Part shown: positions 1-5,553 of the stretch, piece by piece
Layout: every line of letters starts with the position of its first letter
Numbering within the stretch: the first letter of the stretch is position 1
Source of the DNA: an uncultured Clostridium sp.
GTDB taxonomy: Bacteria; Bacillota; Clostridia; Lachnospirales; Anaerotignaceae
Length of the DNA: 6,543 nucleotides
Direction: 5' to 3'
Assembly (NCBI GenBank): GCA_947246775.1
Contig: CAMXTM010000117.1
Coordinates: 1 to 6,543 of the forward strand
The notes under the pieces: generated by a model
Told to the model about the DNA's origin: nothing
Databases searched by the model: none
What the model saw: the letters and a program-made list of their open reading frames with translations, nothing else
Translations under genes and position numbers: made by a program

Positions 1-206
1 TCCTGCTCTGTAAAATCTGTTAAATACAATTTTAATATTTCATATGCTAAATGCTGATAGTCTAACTCAATTAACTCTGACAATTCCATTTGTATTTGTG
101 GAATTTGTTCTGGTATAAAAAGTCCCCCATCGTCACAAATTCCTTTTAAAATTGCCTGTGATGCTGTTGATGTAATGCTTTCGTCTCTTGTTCCAATATA
201 TTTCAT
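1..206 (-). CDS. thrC: Threonine synthase, N-terminal part (partial, cut by window edge)
   Basis: Threonine synthase is the PLP enzyme that converts O-phosphohomoserine to L-threonine in the cytoplasm, the last step of threonine biosynthesis. Only the first 68 codons are inside the window. They read MKYIGTRDESITSTASQAIL, then a KGICDDGGLFIP stretch, then a helix-rich segment ending in LTDFTEQ. The short 'TR.' opening, the A..AI..G pattern and DGGLF(I/V)P are the signature of the threonine synthase N-terminal domain (Thr_synth_N). The PLP lysine and catalytic domain lie beyond the left edge. The ATG at 206-204 is chosen because AGGAGAGG (211-218) sits just upstream. The gene follows the GNAT gene by 15 bases on the same strand, so it is probably the last visible gene of the rsmF-ygiQ-GNAT-thrC transcription unit. 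The protein family is recognised from sequence pattern only, but the match is good. Confidence 0.85.
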   Translation of the reverse strand, partial: MKYIGTRDESITSTASQAILKGICDDGGLFIPEQIPQIQMELSELIELDYQHLAYEILKLYLTDFTEQ

Positions 207-221
207 TTTTACCTCTCCTTT

Positions 222-674
222 TTATTCTTTATGCACATACATTCTCATCTGCTCTTGCTCACTCTCTACTATACACAAATATTCCCAGCCATATCTTTCG
301 TAAAATGAATCATGGTCTGTAATCAAATATAATGTGCTTATCCCTTTCTTTTTCATATCTTTACATACAAACTGTAATAATTCCCCTGCTATCCCTTTCT
401 TACGGTACTGCTCCTCTACATACAATGCACAGACGTTTGGTGCTAAATCTTTTCGATTATGAAAATCATTTTCGATTACACCAATACCTGCTATGATTTT
501 ATTTTGATTCAACACAATATACCATTGTGGCACAGCAGATTTTTCCTCTATGCAATCTTTCATACTTGTTTGATATTCCTCTTGCGGAATTTCCCACTTT
601 TTACAAAACCAATTTGCCGCAATCACAATCATCTCTGGTACTTCTTTGATGTTTACAATGTGATAGGAACACAC
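222..674 (-). CDS. GNAT-family N-acetyltransferase
   Basis: This is a small single-domain acetyltransferase of the GCN5-related (GNAT) superfamily, which transfers acetyl from acetyl-CoA to an amine. The substrate cannot be told from sequence. With the GTG at 674 the protein is 150 residues, a normal single-domain size. Visible elements are an N-terminal strand (YHIVNIKEV), a helix with WFCKKWEIP, a central strand (QWYIVLNQNKIIAGIGVIE), then motif A with strand NVCALYVEEQYRKKGIAGEL. In motif A, (Q/R)xxGxA binds the CoA pyrophosphate. Motif B follows as TLYLITDHDSFYERYGWE, with the usual 'FYE.(Y/F)GW' turn. The frame is open up to a GTG at 683, but that codon lies inside the ribosome binding site, so 674 is preferred. 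The stop is TAA at 222-224. The gene lies about 31 bases after ygiQ and 15 bases before thrC, and is likely co-transcribed with both. Confidence 0.85.
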   Translation of the reverse strand: MCSYHIVNIKEVPEMIVIAANWFCKKWEIPQEEYQTSMKDCIEEKSAVPQWYIVLNQNKIIAGIGVIENDFHNRKDLAPNVCALYVEEQYRKKGIAGELLQFVCKDMKKKGISTLYLITDHDSFYERYGWEYLCIVESEQEQMRMYVHKE

Positions 675-678
675 AAAT

Positions 679-690
679 ATCACTTCCTTT
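679..690 (-). promoter_or_regulatory. Ribosome binding site deciding the GNAT start
   Basis: On the minus strand, AAAGGAAGTGAT matches the extended anti-Shine-Dalgarno complement AAAGGAGGTGAT at all but one base. It ends 4 bases before the GTG at 674-672. The farther GTG at 683-681 is part of this element and so cannot be its initiation codon. The first in-frame ATG is 14 codons downstream of the chosen GTG and would remove the first GNAT strand. Confidence 0.7.
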
Positions 691-705
691 ATTTATATCA
701 CATTT

Positions 706-2628
706 TTATGTTTTCTTTTTATGCACATTTCTGATAGTTTTCTTTTTGACTACTCTTTCTTTTTGTTTTTTCTCTTTTGTAACAACATTTATTTTAGAGC
801 GGTCTGACTTTGCTCCCATCTTTTTTTGGTTATTTGATGGTGGTACTGGACGTATCAAACAATGTTTATCATATCCTATCAAATCTGTTCTACCTGCTTT
901 TTTAAGCGCTTCTAACACTAAATAATAATTTTGTGGCGCTCTATACTGTATTAAAGCCCTTTGCATTGCCTTTTCATGTGGTGTTTTTGGTACATACACC
1001 TTTTCCATTGTTCTTGGGTCTAATTCTGTATAATACATTGCTGTAGAAAGTGTTCCCGGTGTAGGGTAAAAGTCCTGCACTTGTTCTGGCTGGTGTCCTA
1101 TATCTCGCAAATATTCTGCCAACTCAATCGCCGCATCTAAATCGCTTCCAGGGTGACTACTCATCAAATAAGGCACTAAATACTGTTCTTTTTGCAACTG
1201 TTGATTGATTTGATAATATCTTTTTACAAATTTATCATAGACTTCCCTTGAGGGCTTTCCCATTTTTTCCAAAACTTTCGTTGAAACGTGTTCTGGTGCT
1301 ACTTTCAACTGACCGCTTACATGATACTGACAAAGCTGTTTAAAAAAGGTTTCATCTTTATCATAGATTAAATAGTCATAGCGTATGCCTGAGCGAATAA
1401 ATACTTTTTTTACTTTAGGCACTTCTCGCAGTTTTGTCAAGAGTTTACTATAATCTTTATGGTCTACTATTAGCTGGTCGCACTTTGTAGGAAACAAACA
1501 TTGTTTATTTTTACATACCCCTTTTGTCAACTGTTTGTCACACGCTGCCCGTCTAAAATTTGCTGTCGGGCCTCCTACATCATGGATATATCCTTTAAAA
1601 TCACTTTCCCATACCATTTTTTGTGCTTCCTGCAAAATAGAGCTATGGCTTCTTGCTGTCACAACTCTGCCTTGATGAAAAGCCAAAGCACAAAAATTAC
1701 AATTTCCAAAACAGCCCCTATTACTAATTAAACTAAATTTTACCTCCTCTATTGCTGGAATTCCTCCCTCTTTTTCATACATAGGGTGGTATGTTCTCAT
1801 ATAGTTTAAAGAGTATACCTTGTCCAATTCAGGCGTTTGCAAAGGCGGTGAGGGCGGATTTTGTACAACATACCATTCGTTATATTTTTCTATCAGTGTT
1901 TTTGCTGTAATAGCATCGGTATTTTGATATTGTATAAAAAAACTTTCTGCAAATTTCTTTTTGTTTTTTACAACCTCATTATAGTCTGGTAATGTAATCG
2001 CATCATATGCTCTGCTAGGGTCTTTTGTTTTATAGACTGAACCTTTTATAAATGTAATTTCTTCTATGGGGATACCACTATCAAGTGCTTCCGCTACTTC
2101 TACAATTTGATGTTCTCCCATGCCAAATAGTACCAAATCCGCTGAAGAATCCAAAAGAATAGAACGTCTTACTTTATTATCCCAGTAATCATAGTGAGAC
2201 AATCTTCTCAAGCTCGCCTCAATTCCACCTAATATAATCGGCGTTTTTTTATAAATTTCTCTTAATTTGTTACTATATACAATATCTGCTCTATCGGGGC
2301 GCAATCCTGCCTTTCCTCCAGGAGAATAAGCATCTTTTTGCCGTCTTTTTTTTGCTACACTGTAATGATTTACCATAGAATCAATATTACCACTGCTCAC
2401 CAAAAAGGCAAGTCTTGGCTCACCTAACTTCATAAAATCCTCTTTTTGATTCCAATTAGGCTGCGCTATCATTCCCACTTTATAGCCTGCACTCTCTAGT
2501 GTTCTACAAATAATTGCCGCACCAAAAGAGGGGTGGTCAACATAGGCATCTCCACAAATATATACAAAATCTAGCTGTTCCCAGCCTCTTTGTTTTACTT
2601 CTTCCATTGTTACAGGTAAAAAAGGCAC
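706..2628 (-). CDS. ygiQ: YgiQ family radical SAM protein (UPF0313)
   Basis: The 640-residue protein has the layout of the YgiQ/UPF0313 family of radical SAM proteins, whose reaction is not established. The N-terminal domain opens with [10 protein letters not shown] and contains the family hallmark [12 protein letters not shown] (25-36). It also has [17 protein letters not shown] (134-150) and [19 protein letters not shown]. The radical SAM 4Fe-4S motif CxxxCxxC is Cys306, Cys310 and Cys313 (GCFGNCNFC). A second cluster of cysteines at 363, 372, 377 and 383 follows the HDVGGPTAN segment and is also typical of the family. VAPEH (443-447) and [16 protein letters not shown] (519-534) mark the end of the barrel. 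The last 40 or so residues are a lysine-rich, probably disordered tail, common in this family and suggestive of nucleic acid contact (inference). The start is GTG, preceded by AGAGGAA with 5-base spacing. The gene lies 21 bases after the rsmF-like gene. Confidence 0.92.
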   Translation of the reverse strand: MPFLPVTMEEVKQRGWEQLDFVYICGDAYVDHPSFGAAIICRTLESAGYKVGMIAQPNWNQKEDFMKLGEPRLAFLVSSGNIDSMVNHYSVAKKRRQKDAYSPGGKAGLRPDRADIVYSNKLREIYKKTPIILGGIEASLRRLSHYDYWDNKVRRSILLDSSADLVLFGMGEHQIVEVAEALDSGIPIEEITFIKGSVYKTKDPSRAYDAITLPDYNEVVKNKKKFAESFFIQYQNTDAITAKTLIEKYNEWYVVQNPPSPPLQTPELDKVYSLNYMRTYHPMYEKEGGIPAIEEVKFSLISNRGCFGNCNFCALAFHQGRVVTARSHSSILQEAQKMVWESDFKGYIHDVGGPTANFRRAACDKQLTKGVCKNKQCLFPTKCDQLIVDHKDYSKLLTKLREVPKVKKVFIRSGIRYDYLIYDKDETFFKQLCQYHVSGQLKVAPEHVSTKVLEKMGKPSREVYDKFVKRYYQINQQLQKEQYLVPYLMSSHPGSDLDAAIELAEYLRDIGHQPEQVQDFYPTPGTLSTAMYYTELDPRTMEKVYVPKTPHEKAMQRALIQYRAPQNYYLVLEALKKAGRTDLIGYDKHCLIRPVPPSNNQKKMGAKSDRSKINVVTKEKKQKERVVKKKTIRNVHKKKT

Positions 2629-2633
2629 ATCAA

Positions 2634-2640
2634 TTCCTCT
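2634..2640 (-). promoter_or_regulatory. Ribosome binding site of ygiQ, GTG start
   Basis: On the minus strand, AGAGGAA is followed by TTGAT and then GTG (2628-2626), the in-frame start giving V/M-PFLP, which fits the 'PFLP' opening of the family. An ATG (2630-2628) overlaps the GTG by one base but is out of frame and runs into TAA after six codons. It is therefore either unused or a tiny overlapping reading frame. Confidence 0.55.
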
Positions 2641-2649
2641 TTTCTTTTA

Positions 2650-3999
2650 TTATTCCCATTTCCAACTAACAGGATATTTATTTTTTAATCTTCCCTTTTG
2701 CAACTTTCCCCAGCCCAATGTATGACCATCTACGCAAACAACGCTCCAGCCATCTCTTGGCTCTGGTACAGCAATACTTTCTCCCTTTAAATATCGTATC
2801 ACATCATCACATTCTACTGTAAAATCAACATAATTATTAAAATCATCTTTATTTAATGCTAGGGCAAGTGCTTGTGATGGCTCAAATCTATTTTTTTTGA
2901 ATGTTCCCAATTTTAAGCCACTTCTTAATACTCTCAGCCCCTTTAGTTCAGGTACCTTTTTTGGCATATAACACAAGTCATCACCATATATTTTATAAAT
3001 TCCCTCTATTTTTTGCCAATTTGGTTTTAATACTTGTTTTTCAAATTCCTCAAAAAGAGAAATTCTATTATCTATTTGTTCTTTTTCTACTTCAAAAATA
3101 GAATTGCTTTTTTCTCCCTTTTTTTGAAGTAATGCTAAAAAATGTCCCTCCCCTTTTATCTTATGTGGAAATAATCTTGCGCACTCCTCCAAGCCAATTC
3201 CTTTTTGAAAGCCCCATTTTTTTTCGATTGGTACAACAGCAAATTCCCTATGTTTTTGCAAAAACTGCTGTATCATCTCCTCATTTTCTTCTACTGAAAA
3301 GGTACAAGTAGAATATAACATCATGCCGCCTGATTTCAACATAACAGCACAATATTCTAATATCTCTTTTTGTTGTTGTATACAACGTTCTATCAATTCC
3401 ACATTCCAATTTTTTACCATATCTACATCTTTCCGAAACATACCCTCTCCAGAACAAGGTGCATCTATTAATATTTTATCAAAATAGTTTTTAAAATGTT
3501 TTGATAGCTTTTGTGGTGTTTCGCTCATCACGATACTATTTACAATTCCAAACAATTCAATATTTTTTAAAAGCGCCTTTGTTCTGCCTGCGCTAATGTC
3601 ATTACATACAAGTACCCCTGTATGGTTTAATTTTGCACCTAACTGTGTACTTTTTCCCCCTGGAGCTGCACAAATATCTAAAACACAATCGTCTTTTTCT
3701 ATAGGCAATATCGCCGCTGGTGACATAGCACTTGGTTCTTGTATATAATACAATCCTGCATAATAATAAGGGTGTTTTGCTGGGCGCATTTCTTCTCTAC
3801 AATAAATTCCCTCCTTACACCATGCTACTTCCTCTGTACCAAACAGTCCCTTTTTGAAATACTCTTGTTTACTCCACTTTAAGGGATTGATACGCAGTCC
3901 TATCTGTGGCTTTTGTTCAAAACACTGCAAATATTCCTGATATTCCTGCTCCCCCAACAGTTTTTTCATTTTTTCTATATATTGCTGTGGTAATTCCAT
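2650..3999 (-). CDS. rsmF: RsmF-type rRNA (cytosine-C5)-methyltransferase, NOL1/NOP2/Sun family
   Basis: This is a SAM-dependent RNA m5C methyltransferase of 449 residues. Bacterial relatives (RsmF/YebU group) methylate a cytosine of 16S rRNA, but the exact target here cannot be read from sequence. After an N-terminal RNA-binding segment (IGLRINPLK, 33-41; YIQEPSAMSPA, 85-95) comes SAM motif I, DICAAPGGKST (108-118). Motif IV is DAPCSGEGMFRKD (179-191), with Cys182 of the PC pair. Motif VI is YSTCTFSVEENE (229-240), with Cys232 of the TC pair. These two cysteines are the release and nucleophile cysteines of the family. RLFPHKIKGEGHF (275-287) closes the methyltransferase fold. The remaining 160 residues match the C-terminal PUA-like extension of RsmF proteins, ending LGWGKLQKGRLKNKYP. 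The ATG is preceded by AGGTGG (4006-4011) with 6-base spacing. The gene is first in the minus-strand operon. Confidence 0.9.
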   Translation of the reverse strand: MELPQQYIEKMKKLLGEQEYQEYLQCFEQKPQIGLRINPLKWSKQEYFKKGLFGTEEVAWCKEGIYCREEMRPAKHPYYYAGLYYIQEPSAMSPAAILPIEKDDCVLDICAAPGGKSTQLGAKLNHTGVLVCNDISAGRTKALLKNIELFGIVNSIVMSETPQKLSKHFKNYFDKILIDAPCSGEGMFRKDVDMVKNWNVELIERCIQQQKEILEYCAVMLKSGGMMLYSTCTFSVEENEEMIQQFLQKHREFAVVPIEKKWGFQKGIGLEECARLFPHKIKGEGHFLALLQKKGEKSNSIFEVEKEQIDNRISLFEEFEKQVLKPNWQKIEGIYKIYGDDLCYMPKKVPELKGLRVLRSGLKLGTFKKNRFEPSQALALALNKDDFNNYVDFTVECDDVIRYLKGESIAVPEPRDGWSVVCVDGHTLGWGKLQKGRLKNKYPVSWKWE

Positions 4000-4052
4000 A
4001 TCATTCCACCTATTTCTATCTTATTTATCTCATCAAATCATTTACTTGTTCT

Positions 4053-4081
4053 ATGATACCGAAAAATACTTAAAATTACAA
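4053..4081 (-). promoter_or_regulatory. Predicted sigma-A promoter of the rsmF-ygiQ-GNAT-thrC unit
   Basis: On the minus strand, TTGTAA (4076-4081) as -35 is separated by exactly 17 bases from TATCAT (4053-4058) as -10. These match the consensus at 4 of 6 and 5 of 6 positions. Transcription would begin near 4046 and give a leader of about 45 bases before the ATG at 3999. No hairpin or operator is evident in that leader. It is a prediction from sequence only. Confidence 0.55.
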
Positions 4082-4089
4082 TTCTTTTT

Positions 4090-4118
4090 TTGACTTTGTT
4101 GTTTTACCGTTATATACT
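4090..4118 (+). promoter_or_regulatory. Predicted sigma-A promoter of the flavin reductase/toxin-antitoxin unit
   Basis: TTGACT (4090-4095) and TATACT (4113-4118) are spaced by 17 bases, each 5 of 6 to consensus, so this is a strong candidate. Transcription would start near 4125, only about 10 bases before the AAAGGAG ribosome binding site (4137-4143). The flavin reductase ATG is at 4152. The element lies back to back with the predicted promoter of the minus-strand operon, the two -35 boxes being 8 bases apart. Confidence 0.65.
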
Positions 4119-4151
4119 AAAACTACATTATTTCTGAAAGGAGCATTACAA

Positions 4152-4751
4152 ATGGCAAAACAACACTGGAAACCAGGCACTGTACTTTATCCCGTTCCTG
4201 TTGTGATGGTATCTTGCGGCAACATGGAACAAAATCAAACAAACATTGTTACAGTAGCTTGGACTGGCACAATCAACAGCGACCCCGCTATGACATATAT
4301 TTCTTTGCGTCCCTCTCGCTACTCCTATGACATTATCAAGCAGTCAAAGGAATTTGTTATCAATTTAGTATCTAAAAAACTTGCCTTTGCCTGTGACTAC
4401 TGTGGAGTAAAAAGTGGCAGAGACCTTGACAAATTTTCCGAAATGCATTTAACAGCAGTAAAAGGGCAAAAAATTTCTGCCCCTATTATATACGAAAGCC
4501 CCATTAACATAGAATGTCAAGTCAAAGACATTATGCCACTTGGCACGCATGATATGTTTTTAGCAGAAGTCGTAAACGTTTCTGTCAGCGAAGAATATTT
4601 AGACCAAAATGGCAAATTCCATTTTAATAAATCAAATCCTATTTGCTACAGTCACGGCTGCTACTATACATTAGGTGAAAAATTAGGCACTTTCGGCTAT
4701 TCCGTCAAAAAGAAAAAAACAGACAAAAAATCAAAAAATAGAAAGAAGTGA
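4152..4751 (+). CDS. Flavin reductase family protein (flavoredoxin-like)
   Basis: The 199-residue protein has the FMN-binding split-barrel fold of the flavin reductase-like/flavoredoxin family. These are cytoplasmic proteins that bind FMN and serve as NAD(P)H:flavin reductases or electron carriers. The match is visible in the opening KPGTVLYPVPVVMVSCG (7-23), where typical family members read '.P..vvLVt'. It continues in NIVTVAWTGTINSDPAMTYISL (31-52), RYSYDIIKQSKEFVINL (56-72), and CDYCGVKSGRDLDKF (81-95), which carries the conserved G..SGr..DKF element. PLGTHDMFLAEVVNVSV (129-145) is the strand that closes the barrel. The end is a basic tail of about 15 residues. The physiological partner is unknown. 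The ATG is supported by AAAGGAG with 8-base spacing. The stop (TGA) is followed at once by TAG, and the antitoxin-like gene starts 4 bases later. Its composition is clearly richer in GC (31 of 60 bases at 4261-4320) than the two genes behind it. Confidence 0.88.
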   Translation: MAKQHWKPGTVLYPVPVVMVSCGNMEQNQTNIVTVAWTGTINSDPAMTYISLRPSRYSYDIIKQSKEFVINLVSKKLAFACDYCGVKSGRDLDKFSEMHLTAVKGQKISAPIIYESPINIECQVKDIMPLGTHDMFLAEVVNVSVSEEYLDQNGKFHFNKSNPICYSHGCYYTLGEKLGTFGYSVKKKKTDKKSKNRKK

Positions 4752-4755
4752 TAGT

Positions 4756-5076
4756 ATGTTTACAAAAAAGCAAGAACTCCTAAAAATAATTGAAAGTATA
4801 CCAGATGATAAAGTAATACAAGTATTTACAGATATTGAAACACCTATCTACAACAGAGAAAATCAATCACAACAAATTATGAAAATAATTATAGAAACAT
4901 CATCTCATACGGAAAAGGTCAATATTGATAGCTCCTCAAAAATAGAAAACAATCAATCAAAAGCTTTAGAAAGTTATCAAAAATTGCAATCTTACGTTGG
5001 TATAATACCAAAAGATTTTGACTGTGAAAAAGAATTAGAGCAAGCAAAGGAAGAAAAATATGGTCATTTTAATTGA
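4756..5076 (+). CDS. Antitoxin-like small protein, partner of the PIN toxin
   Basis: This is a 106-residue, highly charged protein lying directly before a PIN-domain toxin gene and overlapping it by 17 bases, the classical antitoxin-toxin arrangement. The N-terminus (TKKQELLKIIESIPDDKVIQ) forms one amphipathic helix-turn-helix-like piece also seen at the front of small clostridial antitoxins. The middle (33-70) is rich in Asn, Ser, Gln and Glu and probably disordered. The C-terminus, SYVGIIPKDFDCEKELEQA then KEEKYGHFN, resembles the toxin-wrapping tail of VapB-type antitoxins ('DFD.KKEL...REEKYG'). No AbrB, Phd or ribbon-helix-helix DNA-binding domain is recognisable, so autoregulation is doubtful. 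A weak ribosome binding site, GAAAGAAGTGAT, lies in the end of the flavin reductase gene, which suggests translational coupling. The antitoxin role is inferred mainly from position and tail. Confidence 0.7.
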   Translation: MFTKKQELLKIIESIPDDKVIQVFTDIETPIYNRENQSQQIMKIIIETSSHTEKVNIDSSSKIENNQSKALESYQKLQSYVGIIPKDFDCEKELEQAKEEKYGHFN

Positions 5077-5479
5077 TACAAATGTAATACTAGATGTTTT
5101 ACAAAAAAGAGAGCCTTTTTATGAATATTCTAATAAAATATTATGTGATTGTGCTTCTGGAAAAATAAAAGCTTATATTGCAATCCACTCTATTTCTAAT
5201 ATTTTTTTTATTCTTAGAAAGCAACTTTCAGCAGATAAGCGCAGGGAACTATTACTTATACTATTAGATTTCCTTACAGTAGCAAATGCAAATCATGAAA
5301 GTGTAAAATTTGCACTAAAAAGAAATGATTTCATTGATTTTGAAGATTGTTTACAATGCGAATGTGCTAAAAATATTTTTGCAGATTATATTATTACAAG
5401 AAATACTAATGATTTTTTAGTGTCAGAGATACCTGCAATTACTCCAATAGAATTTATTCAAAAAATAATGAAATATTAG
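5060..5479 (+). CDS. PIN-domain toxin (VapC-like, PIN_3 type) of a type II toxin-antitoxin pair
   Basis: The 139-residue protein is a complete PIN domain. PIN toxins are Mg-dependent ribonucleases that stop translation by cutting tRNA or rRNA; the target is not predictable here. The opening VILIDTNVILDVLQKREPFY carries the first metal-binding Asp6 and the Asn/Thr pair. A central helix bundle has HSISNIFFILRKQ (43-55). DFIDFEDCLQ (90-99) carries the conserved Asp96, and ADYIITRNTNDF (108-119) carries the last acidic residues (Asp109, Asp118) with the usual TRN.(K/N)DF signature. The end, ITPIEFIQ, is also typical. The second acidic position, often Asp or Glu in relatives, appears to be Asn47. 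The ATG at 5060 is backed by AAAGGAAG (5046-5053) with 6-base spacing inside the antitoxin gene. The gene ends in tandem stops TAG-TAA. It is strongly AT-rich: 11 of 60 bases are G/C at 5161-5220 and 15 of 60 at 5341-5400. Confidence 0.88.
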   Translation: MVILIDTNVILDVLQKREPFYEYSNKILCDCASGKIKAYIAIHSISNIFFILRKQLSADKRRELLLILLDFLTVANANHESVKFALKRNDFIDFEDCLQCECAKNIFADYIITRNTNDFLVSEIPAITPIEFIQKIMKY

Positions 5480-5507
5480 TAAAAAGATAGGATTTAATTG
5501 GTAAGGC

Positions 5508-5547
5508 AAAAAGGGCTATTGCACAAGTTTGCAACAGCCCTTTTTTT
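5508..5547. terminator. Bidirectional rho-independent terminator
   Basis: The left arm AAAAAGGGCTATTGC (5508-5522) pairs with the right arm GCAACAGCCCTTTTT (5531-5545), giving a 15-bp stem with a single A/C mismatch and an 8-base loop. A T-run (5541-5547) follows on the plus strand, and the A-run at 5508-5512 gives a U-run on the minus strand. It lies 28 bases after the PIN gene and 6 bases after the stop of the convergent acyl-CoA dehydrogenase gene, so it can end both transcripts. Confidence 0.9.
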
Positions 5548-5553
5548 ATGCTA

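Noticed and set aside
459..734. 91-residue plus-strand frame over the GNAT gene
   Set aside because: It is antisense to a well-supported acetyltransferase, is rich in Phe/Tyr/His from reversed codons, and has no ribosome binding site or family resemblance.
709..790. T-rich stretch that could be taken for a terminator or low-complexity repeat
   Set aside because: It is the complement of the lysine-rich C-terminal tail of ygiQ. I see no GC-rich stem, and the reading frame runs through it to TAA.
1501..1731. 76-residue plus-strand frame over the ygiQ cysteine region
   Set aside because: It is antisense to the radical SAM core, with no recognisable protein pattern and no ribosome binding site.
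2901..3101. 66-residue hydrophobic plus-strand frame that could look like a small membrane protein
   Set aside because: Its hydrophobicity comes from the complement of Lys/Glu-rich coding sequence in the rsmF C-terminal part; there is no initiation signal.
4012..4151. Riboswitch or attenuator in the divergent intergenic region
   Set aside because: The region is only 140 bases, is filled by two promoters and two ribosome binding sites, and I see no stable hairpin or known riboswitch core.
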